A stretch of 64,000 bases of DNA from Scilla litardierei (GCA_030789695.1 CM061138.1:184303051-184367050); one strand, 5' to 3'; numbered from the stretch's first letter, positions 20,863 through 31,705 are shown. The notes: generated from the sequence alone by a model not told the origin. Made by a program: numbers and translations.

Positions 20863-21028
20863 AATTCTCTGTGTGGGAATTAGTTATTCTCTTAGCGGGA
20901 ATAGGATATTCTCTTAGTGGGAATAACTCTCTTTGTGGGAGTAACTCTCTTTGTGGGAGTTTGGTGTCCTAGTATAGGGCTAACCCTAATTCTCTGAGTG
21001 GGAGTTAGTAATTCTCTAGGTGGGAGTT
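20863..21028 (+). repeat. Seven-unit tandem hairpin repeat, solo LTR
   Basis: Each unit is a 5-bp stem around a 9-nt loop of the form TCTNNGYGG or close to it. Stems: AATTC/GAATT (20863), TATTC/GAATA (20885, 20907), AACTC/GAGTA (20925), AACTC/GAGTT (20943), AATTC/GAGTT (20988, 21010). Further decayed units follow to about 21127. Stem bases change together while the loop is conserved. It lies in the presumed transcribed leader. Confidence 0.85.
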
Positions 21029-21638
21029 TGACCCCGGTGTAGGGTTGGTTGGGTCCTTGTGTAGGGCAAAATTCTCTTGGTGAGGTATCTCCTTGTGAGA
21101 TTTGTATTCACTTCTCTTTGCGGGAATTATAGTGAATATTGGTGTGGCTGGACGTACCCAAGTTTTGGGGAATCAGGGTAAAATCCTTATGTTTGCGATT
21201 GTTGTTGTTGAGCACTCTGTTTATTTTCTGCTGCTTATTGTGCTTTAATTTTAGTAACTTTTAAGAAGAGCCATGTCCTTGTATATTGTAGGAGAAGCGA
21301 GACCTGACAATTGGTGCATTCTTAAGCACTTCTCTCGCTCTTATTCCTGGTGGTCTAATTAAGCACTTTGCTTGCTATTACACTATTCACCCCCCTCTAG
21401 TGTGTGTAGCCCCGCAGGGTCCCTTACAATAGAGACTGAATATGAAGCAACCTCGCTCGCGCGTGTGTGTAAGAAATACATGGAGTAAAAAGACTAACCA
21501 CTTCACATACAAACAAAAGTATGACCATCATCATACACCATCCAAAAGAGTGACTAACATTTATACAAGTGTTATAAGCACAAATACTAAACATACATCA
21601 CAAAAAATACAACACATCCATAGATAGACACTCAAACC

Positions 21639-22383
21639 CTAACAAAAAGAAGTCCTAAGGTGAGTAGTGTCAATGCTCCATCCGTCAATTTGGATGACAG
21701 TGGGATCCGAAGAGCGGCCATAACAACGGAACATCAGTCTAGCAGAGCGACGAGTAGGGTACACAAGAGCCTTCTGCTTTGATGACGATGCACCACCACA
21801 AGCAGGGATCTCCACATGATCAGGCACTGAAGACTGACCAAAAGTAGCAGTAACAGGCTCTGAGAGCTGAACATCAGTAGAAGGAGGCTGGGTGACCTCG
21901 ACAGGAGGGGCCTGAGCATCATCTAGAGGATGAGGAACAACAATCTGAGTGACATCCTCGGAAGGAGGGAGCATAGCCTGGAGAGAGGCTGGAACTGGGA
22001 AGCCGTGATACAAAAACGACTTGTAGTAAAGCTCAAGCAGAATAAATAGTTTCTGATCCATGTCAGAGACTTTCAGATCAAGAGCAGTCACTTGCTCATT
22101 CAACTGAATGAGGAGGGGATCTGAAGAAGTGTCTGAAGGAGGCGGAGTTATTGGGTTAGCAGGATGTGAAGGAGAGGGCTCAGACTCAGATACAGAAGGA
22201 GGAGGATCAGCGACAGATATCCCCAAAAACCCATCGGGAGAAGAAGAGGACCAAGCACTCTAAGAGCAGGGTGAGGACGGAGAAGCCGTATGCGAAGAAA
22301 CTTCGAAACGACGTATGTAAAAGGTAATCGAGGGATGTTTCCTCAAGGGTTTGAACCATGAAGTAGCATTTTTGGGGGGCCAT
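21639..22383 (-). pseudogene. Unidentified ORF in the envelope-like position of the Sirevirus
   Basis: Starts MAPQKCYF at 22383 and reads to 22207; a shifted frame then continues from about 22226 to a stop at 21639 (195 residues). It lies between RNase H and the PPT, where Sireviruses may carry an extra ORF. The second part has a Ser/Pro-rich stretch, a possible short coiled coil (LNEQVTALDLKVSDMDQKL) and an RRSARL basic motif. I cannot name a function; no transmembrane pattern supports an envelope protein. A TATA-like element and a palindrome array lie upstream. 21434-21638 holds nothing I recognise. Confidence 0.45.
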
Positions 22384-22596
22384 GAGCAAAAATCGACTGA
22401 AAAGAATGATTAGGGCTAAAAAATGAAAGAGACAAGAGAGATTATACCTAAATCGACGAAGGAGGAGAGCTCGATCGTCAGATTGAAGAGGAAAAACGAA
22501 GATTGGAAACTCAAATCGACGGAAGGAAAGGACGCTCGCTCTCGATTTGAAGAGGAAGAACGATTCAGATGAGAAAGAAAAATCAAGGGTCTCGAT

Positions 22597-22603
22597 CATA
22601 TAA
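22597..22603 (-). promoter_or_regulatory. Possible internal TATA box upstream of the Sirevirus 3' ORF
   Basis: The minus strand reads CTTATATGATC about 215 bp before the MAPQ start. The CAGTCG palindrome array begins ~80 bp further upstream, the same order as in the LTR promoters. Inference only. Confidence 0.35.
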
Positions 22604-22680
22604 GAGGAGGAAGCATTCAGGGCCGTTAGATCGAAAAACGAACGGCTTAAATTAGATCAACGAACCACCACAGAGATTGA

Positions 22681-23005
22681 CAGTCGACTGATAAACAACC
22701 GTCAGTCGGCTGGCCAAAACTATACAAAAATGATTAACCAAATAGACAGTAGCATGTAGTGGAAAATACAGTCGCCTAGAATTTGATAGGCGCCTGGTAA
22801 ATCCAATACAGTCGCCTGGCCGAAAGTCATTACTTTGACAGAAATGAGAGAAGAACTCAAGTTCAGAGGGAGGCGCCTGAAAAATAAATTTCAGTCGCCT
22901 GTTGGAGAGACATGCGCCTGGAAAATTCACATCAGTCACCTTGCCGAATGATAACAATATGTGTCAAAAATATAGAGATGGGACAGGCGACTGTTGAAGT
23001 AAATA
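22681..23005 (-). repeat. CAGTCGACTG-type palindrome array inside the Sirevirus internal region
   Basis: About 11 copies: CAGTCGACTG at 22681, CAGTCGGCTG, CAGTCGCCTG, AGGCGCCTG and CAGGCGACTG among others, in 325 bp. It is located outside any LTR, between RNase H and the 3' ORF. 23006-23320 is AT-rich with no other feature. Confidence 0.85.
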
Positions 23006-23320
23006 CAGTCGTCTGACCTGGTCTTGAAATGAAGAATTGAGCTGATTTCAAGGGTTTTGAGAATACTCACCCTTAGAACTATACTCTAACTACTCTAATA
23101 ACATCAATACACTATCATCAACATATAAATTAACATTCAAATCAAGTATATTGAACCAATCATAAAAATCAACAAAAAATTTCCAATAAATCTTGTTGAA
23201 AACATATGTGAAAATATGACATAAATGAACATGAGATGTGAGAATGATCAGATGAGCTCAAAATAGGTTATAATATATACACATGAGCTCCTAAATCTCA
23301 GATTCACTCATAATCCCTAA

Positions 23321-24003
23321 TTATCCACGCAACCTCTCAAATGAGTCTTCTTTATGAGTTTTAGTGAAGATGTCGACGATTTGTTTTTGGGTTTCAATGT
23401 ACTCTAAGATGATGTCCTTCTTAGCTACATGATCACTTATAAAATGGTATCTCACTTCTATGTGTTTGGTACAGGAGTGGTGTACCGGATTTTTGAAAAG
23501 ACATATTGCACTTTGGTTATCAACCATGATAGGAAAAGTATCACAATTGACACCATAGTCTTTGAGTGTGTGTCTCATCCAAAGGACTTGTGCACATGCA
23601 AGCCATGCGGCAATATATTCCGCTTCGGTCGTGGATAATGATACCGAGTTCTGTTTCTTGGAAAACTAAGAAACAAGAGAATTTCCTAGAAAATGGCAAG
23701 TGCCACCATTACTCTTCCTATCGGATTTACATCTGGTAAAATTGGCATCACTATATGAGATTAACTCATATGTGCTAGACTTAGGGTAAAGTAACCCATA
23801 ATCTAGTGAATGATTGAGATAACGAAAAATTCGTTTAACTGCAATCAAGTATGACTCCTTTGGTCTAGCTTAATATCTTGCACAAAGACATACAGAGAAC
23901 AAAATATCAGGCTTACTAGCAGTTAATTAAAGTAAGCTACCTATCATACCTTGATATAGATGAATGTCTACATCTTTCCCGTTCTCATCCTTTTGTAGAT
24001 GGG
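23321..24003 (-). pseudogene. Sirevirus RT C-terminus and RNase H
   Basis: Minus-strand blocks: AVKRIFRYLNHSLDYGLLYP (RT-RNase H junction), SYSDANFTRCKSDRKSNGG with an RNase H aspartate, TTEAEYIAA with the glutamate (in another frame), and VDNQSAICLFKNPVHHSCTKHIEVRYHF. Frames are broken by stops at about 23664 and elsewhere. The 5' end is cut at the ATGGG target site by the Athila-type insertion. Confidence 0.82.
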
Positions 24004-25623
24004 TGACTGGTCCAAAATGTTTCAGTTTAAATTCCCAAGTATAGGAAGTCGGTCAAGTAGTAAACCTGGTGAGTCCAGGGTCGTATTCCACAGGGACAAA
24101 CTATTCGACAAATTTTACAATCTAAAACTTGCTTGGAAATGATAATGAAGTATGAACCACCCTTTGAAGGTGAATTTTTGGTTGGGTTTTTGATTTTAGA
24201 TAAAACGGGTACGAAAAATAACGTGAAAAGTGATACGGTAAAAGTGTGAGTGTGTTGTGTTTTCGTTAGTGTTGTAGGGTAAAATGGTAATTTTTCTTCA
24301 TGGATGACTCAATCCCTCATCCATGCCAAGGTATAGGGATCGGAAGATTTATCTTTAAAAGAACGGTAATTTTTAGCAAAATTTCATTAACGTTGAATCT
24401 GTCATTTTTCAAGACAATGACGTATAAATAGATGAACCTCGCGGTTCATCACCCTCCTTGGGCCCCTCTACGGGTTTGTGCACGTAGACGATGCCTCGCG
24501 GCATGTCATCCTAAGCGGATTCCTCACGGATAATGCGAAATTAATTAAGAAAGCGAAAACCGACATTTTCAACGTTTTTAGATTATTACAGTTGCTATGA
24601 AGAAATTAAAACATGAAACCCATCAATACTAACTATTACACAACACAATCACATGAATTTCAGCTAGCCATGGTAATAAAAACAACGATTTTCATTAATA
24701 CAAACATCGTTTAATACAAACTTCAATATAAAACTAATTAAAACATAGAAAAGTGGAAGGAAATCACCCAAAATGTTGCCAAAACGATGCCCAAACGTCT
24801 CCAAACTTCTCCCATAGCTGCTCCAACACATCTGGAATTTAGGGGAGAAGCCCCCAAAACTTGTTTCACTCAAATCGGAGGTTGGATGCCAAAGTTATAA
24901 GCCAAATACACATATATATATGATTTTTAGGCTTATTGGGCTTGCGGGTCTGCTGGCTGCAGACCCGCAACCCAATCAATAGGTCAAAGTATACAAACGG
25001 GTCAAATGGGGCTTGGCGGTCGCCGCCCGCGTGGCAAACGCGGGCGGGCGCCCGCCTGTGTGGACAGGCGGGTTTGACCCGCCTGTTGAACAGGCGGGCC
25101 GCCCGGCCCGCCTGGGAACAGGCGGGCTTTGACCCGCCTGTTGAACAGGCGGGCCGCCCGGCCCGCCTGGGAACAGGCGGGCTTTGACCCGCCTGTTAAC
25201 AGGCGGGCCAGCGCCCGCCTGTCACAGGCGGGTGGGCCCCGCCTGACACAGGCGGGTGGGCCCCGCCTGACACAGGCGGGTGGGCCCCCTGTGGGCCCCG
25301 CCAATTTTAAATATTTTTATTTTTTTATTTTTTTTCTTCTTTTCCAATATCTTTACTGGGCCTTTTTAATCTCCAAAAATTGCTCCAATCTCCGAAAAAT
25401 ATGGAAAAATAGCCGTTGGATTCGGAAAATTACAAGCTTCTCCTGAAAAATAAAATGGAGACAAAATTAGGCCCAAAAATGGTATTTTGCGTATAAACAA
25501 GCGATATGCACTAAAATTAAATGATATTTCAAGTATACATGTATTAGAGACCAAATAGACATTAAATATACGCAAAATACAATCAAATGCGGGGCAAATA
25601 AACGCAATATTTTTCCAGAATCA
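24004..25623 (-). repeat. Athila-type element 3' LTR
   Basis: 1,620 bp, TGACTGGTCC...CAGAATCA on the plus strand, nearly identical to the right LTR. It is longer because it has extra copies of the GC-rich hairpin repeats at 25018-25301. A TATATATATG box on the minus strand lies at 24911-24921. Confidence 0.92.
25018..25301 (-). repeat. GC-rich hairpin array, Athila-type 3' LTR
   Basis: Stems of CCCGCCTG/CAGGCGGG with variable loops, plus one CCCGCGT/ACGCGGG variant in which both arms changed. A 55-bp unit (25076-25130, 25131-25185) is duplicated, and a ~25-bp unit containing GCCTGACACAGGCGGG is present two to three times. ORFs encoding repeated Arg/Ala/Pro here are artefacts of the GC-rich repeat. 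Confidence 0.92.
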
Positions 25624-25640
25624 CACCTCCCAACTAGCTT
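25624..25640 (-). promoter_or_regulatory. Athila-type polypurine tract
   Basis: The minus strand reads AGCTAGTTGGGAGGTG immediately before the LTR start TGATTCTGG. Confidence 0.85.
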
Positions 25641-26928
25641 TTTGCTAGTCTCTTAGCAAAATAAGCGAATATTCCAAAAATACGTTATACACCCAGAAAA
25701 TGAATTAAGAATAATATTACCCAACAAAGTTTAATAACTATCATGGGTTCTCATGGACTAATGCAAAAATCTACAATTTTTATCTCAATCCACACATATC
25801 CGGTATTGCACAAATGTAATTCATTAATCAATAGGTAATCACGTGTCCTAGATGTAAATTTCTTAGGATTAGGCCATCACAACATCCATATCACAACATC
25901 ATGATCTTGAATCTACTCAAAAATATCTCATCTCTTTTTGTATATTTTTCTCTTTTTTCTCTTTTTTTATAAACTTTTTAGAGCAATCCATGTAACGAGC
26001 GTTAGGTCAATGACTCCCAAACCAGACGGTCATATGGCATTAGGTTTGAAAACCCCTCAGACTTAATAACTCGAAATGTCTAAAGATTATTATGCACTCC
26101 CCCATACTTCCTTTTCGGCGCGAATACCCATGCTTCCTGAGGCACGAGGGCCCGGCTACTAAAAGAAGTTGGAAGAACGGTGCATTTTATTCATTTTTTT
26201 GCTTTTCTTTGTCTTTTTTTTGACATGAGACAAGTTTGAGTAAAATTCTCCATCATATACTAATCAACAAGCTTGTGTATGTGGTTGGCCTTTATCCTGA
26301 GAATTTATAACCTTCTTCACATAATTACCAATTCATAAACGCATACGTGATATGAAATTGCCTAAACCAAACAATAGTTTCATGAGATTACAATTGCGGA
26401 TACATGCACCAATTTACATGAAAGTCATGATAATTTAAAATTCTACGCAGGGGTAAAACATTCTTAATCTATTTTACAATAATGAATAAGGGTGTTCAAT
26501 TTAGACATGTTGGAATTTTCACTTCAAATGGACATATAAAGATGGTTTGGGTAAAAACACAACACTCTTTTTTATTATACAAGCATATGAAATTTTTTTT
26601 AAACAATATTTCTTTATGCAAACTATATAGGTTGTTTATGCAGAACATATATATTTTATTGTTTACTACTTCCTCTCCCCAACTTAAAATGAACATTGTC
26701 CTCAATGTTTAAAGCGTGGTAGAATACAATTTGGAGATCAGAATATATGAATGCATAAACAAAAAGCTTCCCTTTCAAATATATAACAACGTATAAGGGT
26801 AAAAAGGGAAGAGATCATCGTAGCCTCCCAAATGGAGGATCACTGATACCAATCGGTGGAGGTATTTGTTCCAGAAGTTCCTTGTGTATATCATCCGTAT
26901 GTGCGCGAGATGGCGACGCCAAAGGTAA
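25641..26928 (-). other. Athila-type 3' non-coding region
   Basis: AT-rich without a credible ORF. It contains the lineage landmark at 26672-26712 (minus strand ACATTGAGGACAATGTTCA then AAGTTGGGGAGAGG) that also follows integrase in the Athila element at 3430-3468. Confidence 0.7.
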
Positions 26929-27537
26929 TTATGCAAAAGTATCCATCCAATTAGTGCTAGGCGTCACGTATGGTGAAGGTGCAAACTCCATCACAAATGG
27001 AGGATCCAGAATATCCAGCAGAGGTGGCATCTGCACGATCAGCTCCGTGCGCTCCTCAGCCAGCTGCTGCGAAATCAGGCCTCCACCGGCCTTCTTGGAT
27101 TCCAGCAATGCAACTCCCAGACGAGCTGCATCAATCCAAGCGTTGTCCACATGCCCTGTAACAAAAGTGTTCCATAATGGGTCGTCAATATTAACTAAAT
27201 AATTTAAATTCAATGGACGACATTTTGAATCAACAGTATATGGAAGTGAAATTTGTGATTCAATAATATAGGGCATGGAACTGTGGGAACTCCCCTGATG
27301 TGTGTCGCTAAGCTCGATCTGATACTCTGCCTCGTGAGGATGAAGTGTCTATGTCAGTTGATCTGGAGGATAGGACAGCACTGGTTCAACGTAGATCATC
27401 TCGTAATCACCATCAATCTCGTCCTGCGGTGAAAGAAGTGAAAACTGCTGCATGGAAGTATGAAGAATGTATGGCTCGGGCTCCATCTCGGTCTGTAAGC
27501 TCGCTCCCTCGCATATATCCTCCTCGTCATCATCAAA
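26929..27537 (-). pseudogene. Unidentified domain downstream of Athila-type gag
   Basis: Same frame as gag, separated from it by TAA (27538-27540) and interrupted by TAG at 27349-27351; the last open part is 26929-27276 (115 residues, with SKKAGGGLISQQLAEERTEL). It may be the C-terminal part of a longer Gag or a separate product. I recognise no catalytic motif; it replaces the whole of pol. Confidence 0.5.
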
Positions 27538-28293
27538 TTAGATTTCCTCATGATCAATACGCACAACATCATCCATCTCCTCTTGCTCCTCAAGTGGTGG
27601 TTGTTCATCCTCTTTCTTTTGGCTCCAATGTTCCCCATCAATATGATCGTCAAGTTCTTTCATAGGGTCACAATGGATGGAGCCCTCAGGCGGAACGTCA
27701 GGCTGACTGTCGACCTGTTGGAGTGCAAACTCATACTCAGCAAGATCATTCAAGTACCAACATGCTTCCTCGGTCGAATAAGCAAAGAATTCTCCATTAC
27801 AGCTTGTCTGCACGAAATCCTGCGCAGAAGGCAGTAATCCCATGTAGAAGATCTGTAGGAGATGATCATCGTGGAAGCTGTGGTATGGACATGCAAGCAG
27901 CAAATCATTAAACCTCTGCCAAGCTTGATAGTATGCCTCCTCGTTAGTTTGAGCAAAATTCGCTATTTGGTGCTTCGTGGCCTGCCGCTCCTGTACCTGC
28001 GCAAAGAAGAGAGGAAAAAATACTCGAAGAAATTCAGCCTGAAATGACAACCAAGTAAAATTTGAGTCAAAAGGCAATGCTTCAAACCAATGCATAGCAA
28101 AATCTCTCAAAGAATATGAGAAGTATCGAAGAAATAAGTCATTAACGCATGCATTCCCACCAAATAAAGTGCGGCAAATCGTTTCAAACTTTTGTAAATG
28201 TAAATGTGGGTTCTCCTCATCCGTACCATGGAAAACTGGTAGGATTTGAATTAACCCCGAAAGAAAGTCTGAAATGATTGCATCACTATCCAT
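27538..28293 (-). CDS. Athila-type Gag (retrotransposon gag domain)
   Basis: 251 residues from MDSDAIISDF. The gag core is clear: PVFHGTDEENPHLHLQKFETIC, LRYFSYSLRDFAMHWFEALP, FLRVFFPLFFAQVQERQATKHQIANF and AYYQAWQRFNDLLLACPYHSF, matching the capsid region of Athila Gag. It ends in an acidic tail (HWSQKKEDEQPPLEEQEEMDD). No zinc knuckle is seen. The start is the first ATG after the leader. The TAA at 27538 may be the natural end or a mutation, since the frame stays mostly open beyond it. Confidence 0.8.
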   Translation of the reverse strand: MDSDAIISDFLSGLIQILPVFHGTDEENPHLHLQKFETICRTLFGGNACVNDLFLRYFSYSLRDFAMHWFEALPFDSNFTWLSFQAEFLRVFFPLFFAQVQERQATKHQIANFAQTNEEAYYQAWQRFNDLLLACPYHSFHDDHLLQIFYMGLLPSAQDFVQTSCNGEFFAYSTEEACWYLNDLAEYEFALQQVDSQPDVPPEGSIHCDPMKELDDHIDGEHWSQKKEDEQPPLEEQEEMDDVVRIDHEEI

Positions 28294-28850
28294 TAAAAAA
28301 GATTTTTTTTAGTTGTACAATTTTTTTTGGATAATAGAAAAAAGATTTAAAGAAAAGTAAAAGTAAAAAAAAAAGTAATAAAAGTAAAAGGTAAAAGTAA
28401 AAAAAATTAAAATATAAAGAAAATAAAATATATTAATTTTTTTATTCTAGAAAGTAAAGTAAAAAATTTTAAAAAAGTAAAAGTAAAAGTAAAAAAAATA
28501 AAAGTAAAAAAGTAAAAAGTAAAAAGGAAAAGTAAAAAAATGATAAAATAAAAATATAAAGAAAACAAAATATATTAAAATGTTTTTTTGGATTTTAGAA
28601 AGAAAAGTAAAAAAAGTAAGAGTAAAAAATAAAATAACAAAAAATGACTTAAAAATGAAAAATAAAGAAATTTTAAATCACACACTAAGAAGATGGAACA
28701 CTCTAACCAGTAAAATAAAAGAAAACGTAACAAAAAATAATAACTAAAGGGAAAAAAACTAAAAATACGGATATACAAAGAATATATACATACAAAGTGG
28801 ACAATTCTCCCCAAAAGTTCCAAGCTAATTAGAAATCGTAGAAAAATATA
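28294..28850 (-). repeat. Low-complexity leader of the Athila-type element
   Basis: Extremely A-rich on the plus strand, built from AAAAGTAAAAGT-like units (28300-28760), so the transcript leader between PBS and gag would be U-rich. The ORF 28575-28823 inside it is an artefact. Confidence 0.85.
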
Positions 28851-28852
28851 GA

Positions 28853-28869
28853 CCCCGGCAACGGCGCCA
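28853..28869 (-). promoter_or_regulatory. Athila-type primer binding site (tRNA-Asp)
   Basis: The minus strand reads TGGCGCCGTTGCCGGGG, six bases after the 5' LTR end, complementary to the 3' end of plant tRNA-Asp, the usual Athila/Tat primer. Confidence 0.88.
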
Positions 28870-28875
28870 AAAACT

Positions 28876-30420
28876 TGACTGGTCTAAAATGTTGCAGTTT
28901 AAATTCCCAAGTATAGGAAGTCGGTCAAGTAGTAAACCTGGTGAGTCCAGGGTCGTATTCCACAGGGACAAACTATTCGACAAATTTTACAATCTAAAAC
29001 TTGCTTGGAAATGATAATGAAGTATGAACCACCCTTTGAAGGTGAATTTGTGGTTGGGTTTTTGATTTTAGATAAAACGGGTACGAAAAATAACGTGAAA
29101 AGTGATACGGTAAAAGTGTGAGTGTGTTGTGTTTTCGTTAGTGTTGTAGGGTAAAATGGTAATTTTTCTTCATGGATGACTCAATCCCTCATCCATGCCA
29201 AGGTATAGGGATCAGAAGATTTATCTTTAAAAGAACGGTAATTTTTTAGCAAAATTTCATTAACGTTGAATCTGTCGTTTTTCAAGACAATGACGTATAA
29301 ATAGATGAACCTCGCGGTTCATCACCCTCCTTGGGCCCCTCTACGGGTTTGTGCACGTAGACGATGCCTCGCGGCATGTCATCCTAAGCGGATTCCTCAC
29401 GGATAATGCGAAATTAATTAAGAAAGCGAAAACCGACATTTTCAACGTTTTTAGATTATTACAGTTGCTATGAAGAAATTAAAACATGAAACCCATCAAT
29501 ACTAACTATTACACAACACAATCACATGAATTTCAGTTAGCCATGGTAATAAAAACAACGATTTTCATTAATACAAACATCGTTTAATACAAACTTCAAT
29601 ACAAAACTAATTAAAACATAGAAAAGTGGAAGGAAATCAACCAAAATGTTGCCAAAACGATGCCCAAACGTCTCCAAACTTCTCCCATAGCTGCTCCAAC
29701 ACCTCTGGAATTTGGGGGAGAAGCCCCCAAAACTTGTTTCACTCAAATCGGAGGTTGGATGCCAAAGTTATGAGCCAAATACACACATATATAGGATTTT
29801 TAGGCTTATTGGGCTTGCGGGTCTGCTGGCTGCAGACCCGCAACCCAATCAATAGGTCAAAGTATACAAACGGGTCAAATGGGGCTTGGCGGTCGCCGCC
29901 CGCGTGGCAAACGCGGGCGGGCGCCCGCCTGTGTGGACAGGCGGGTTTGACCAGCCTGTTGAACAGGCGGGCCGCCCGGCCCGCCTGGGAACAGGCGGGC
30001 TTTGACCCGCCTGTTAACAGGCGGGCCAGCGCCCGCCTGACACAGGCGGGTGGGCCCCGCCTGACACAGGCGGGTGGGCCCCCTGTGGGCCCCGCCAATT
30101 TTAAATATTTTTATTTTATTTTTTTTCTCTTTCTTCTTTTCCAATATCTTTACTGGGCCTTTTTAATCTCCAAAAACTGCTCCAATCTCCGAAATATATG
30201 GAAAAATAGCCGTTGGATTCAGAAAATTGCAAGCTTCTCCTGAAAAATAAAATGGAGACAAAATTAGGCCCAAAAATGGTATTTTACGTATAAACAAGCG
30301 ATATGCACTAAAATTAAATGATATTTCAAGAATACATGTATTAGAGACCAAATAGACATTAAATATACGCAAAATACAATCAAATGCGGGGCAAATAAAC
30401 GCAATATTTTTCGAGAATCA
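28876..30420 (-). repeat. Athila-type element 5' LTR
   Basis: 1,545 bp; the TATATATG box is at 29785-29793 on the minus strand, about 90 bp downstream of the hairpin array (29882-30097). Few substitutions separate it from the left LTR, so this is a fairly recent insertion. Confidence 0.92.
29882..30097 (-). repeat. GC-rich hairpin array, Athila-type 5' LTR
   Basis: Same array as at 25018-25301, with one 55-bp unit instead of two and one fewer short unit, so copy number has changed since insertion. One arm reads CCAGCCTG instead of CCCGCCTG. Confidence 0.92.
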
Positions 30421-30720
30421 ATGGGTTGTCGTACTCATGGGAGTCCGCTTACTTGAAGACAATTCCATCCCGAATCGCTTGATAAGCTCCACAGTGTACT
30501 TTATTTGATGTATGAAAGTCCAATCATTCATTTCCCAAATTTATAGTCCAAGAAAGTAGTTGAGATCACCCATATGGCTCATGTCGAATTCATCCTTCAT
30601 AGACTTAGAAAATTCTTGGCGAAGACTAAAGTTAGTAGAACCAAATATTATATCGTCTACATAAACTTGAATTAAAAGGATGCCATTTTTATAATCTTTA
30701 ATGAAAAGAGTCGAATCAGC
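30421..30720 (-). pseudogene. Sirevirus RT palm fragment
   Basis: 300 bp of Sirevirus trapped between the Athila-type element and Tekay-like B. It encodes DSTLFIKDYKNGILLIQVYVDDIIFGSTN with the catalytic YVDD box, and DEFDMSHMGDLNYFLGL, in the correct orientation to join 23321-24003 and 41533 onward. Confidence 0.85.
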
Positions 30721-31538
30721 TGTCACGCCCTGCTTCCCAAAAAGGATGGAGGCGAAGCGTGACTAAGGCCCGCTTAGGCCGGGGCTGAGAGCCCAGACCC
30801 AATAAGCATCTGTGGTATTCCAAAACGAAGGAAACAGGTCCCTGCAAGTTAGTACGGAACAACAAAAGTACTGAAAGAGATATCATTTCATTTTATTCCA
30901 AATAAAACATCCAAAGTACTGAGAGTCTAAAATTGCCCGAAGGGCTACAACTGTAGAAAAGAGAAACTACCGGTGCAAGCGCCCAACCTAATCAAGAAAA
31001 CAAAAGGTGCTACGCACCCAAACTAAACTGGAACAGAACTCTGGATCAGGAACGTGAGGCCTCTAACTCTGGTCCTCCTCTGGGTCGTACTCCAGATCAA
31101 CGTCCTCCGGCTCTCCGTCTGCTGGCAAGTCTGCCTCGTCGACGTACTCTGGCTCAACACCTGACGTACATCACCAAAAGAAGGAACTGTACGTCAGGTA
31201 AGGTCTACAAAAAGGGTTAGACCAAACTACAAGTGTATTAACTTTTAGATAACGTTTTACTGGTTGATTAGCATGCTGGGGTTATAACTGAGTAACAAAC
31301 AGAAGTAACACAGCAGAAAGTAAAGCACAGCAAGTATTAGTCGTAGCGTGTGCTACCAACTACGGGACTAGCCTACAGGTGTCATGACAAGTCGGGACGT
31401 GACGGAACAAGACGGGACAAGACAAGTGAGACACGAAAGGGTTCACACCCTACGGTTCGAGGGGGATCAGACCCTCTTGCCGTGCGCACGCTCAACCCAA
31501 CCCCAAACCCCAAGGAAAGACAAGACAAGACAAACAGT

Positions 31539-31705
31539 ACAAGGGATCACTCGCTCTAGCTTGGCGAGTGCCCTATTGCCCGCAGGCTGTGTATCCGTAC
31601 AAGGGATCACTCTCTCTAGCTTGGAGAGTGCCCTATTGCCCGCAGGCTGTGAATCTGTACAAGGGATCACTCGAAGAGTGCCCTATTGCCCCTAGGCTGT
31701 GCAAG
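31539..31705 (-). repeat. Tandem hairpin repeat, Tekay-like B 3' LTR
   Basis: Units at 31539, 31599 and 31659 with stems CACTCG/CGAGTG and CACTCT/AGAGTG. The third unit has lost most of the loop (CACTCGAAGAGTG). The second small stem is GCC/GGC around CGCA or CCTA. Confidence 0.9.

Larger units (their letters stand above)
19201..21428 (+). mobile_element. Sirevirus-type solo LTR
   Basis: 2,228 bp, TGTTAGTTCTTGG...CAGGGTCCCTTACA, with an imperfect TSD (ATATA at 19196-19200, ATAGA at 21429-21433). It is inserted in opposite orientation into the Sirevirus 3' region. The start and end resemble the host Sirevirus LTR (TGTTGAGTATTGGG...CAGGGTCCTTACA), but it is a different family. No PBS or coding sequence flanks it, so the rest was lost by LTR-LTR recombination. 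It contains a palindrome array (19772-20395) and a hairpin tandem repeat (20863-21028). Confidence 0.82.
24004..30420 (-). mobile_element. Non-autonomous Athila-type element carrying gag only
   Basis: 6,417 bp with TSD ATGGG (23999-24003 and 30421-30425). Minus-strand order: 5' LTR 28876-30420, PBS, AT-rich leader, gag plus an unknown domain, non-coding 3' region, PPT, 3' LTR 24004-25623. No protease, RT, RNase H or integrase trace is present in the 3.25-kb internal region. It splits the Sirevirus RT. Confidence 0.9.

Noticed and set aside
25002..25446. Arg/Ala/Pro-repeat ORFs on both strands (also 29626-30144)
   Set aside because: They are translations of the CCCGCCTG hairpin repeat in the Athila-type LTR; unit number differs between LTRs without regard to frame.
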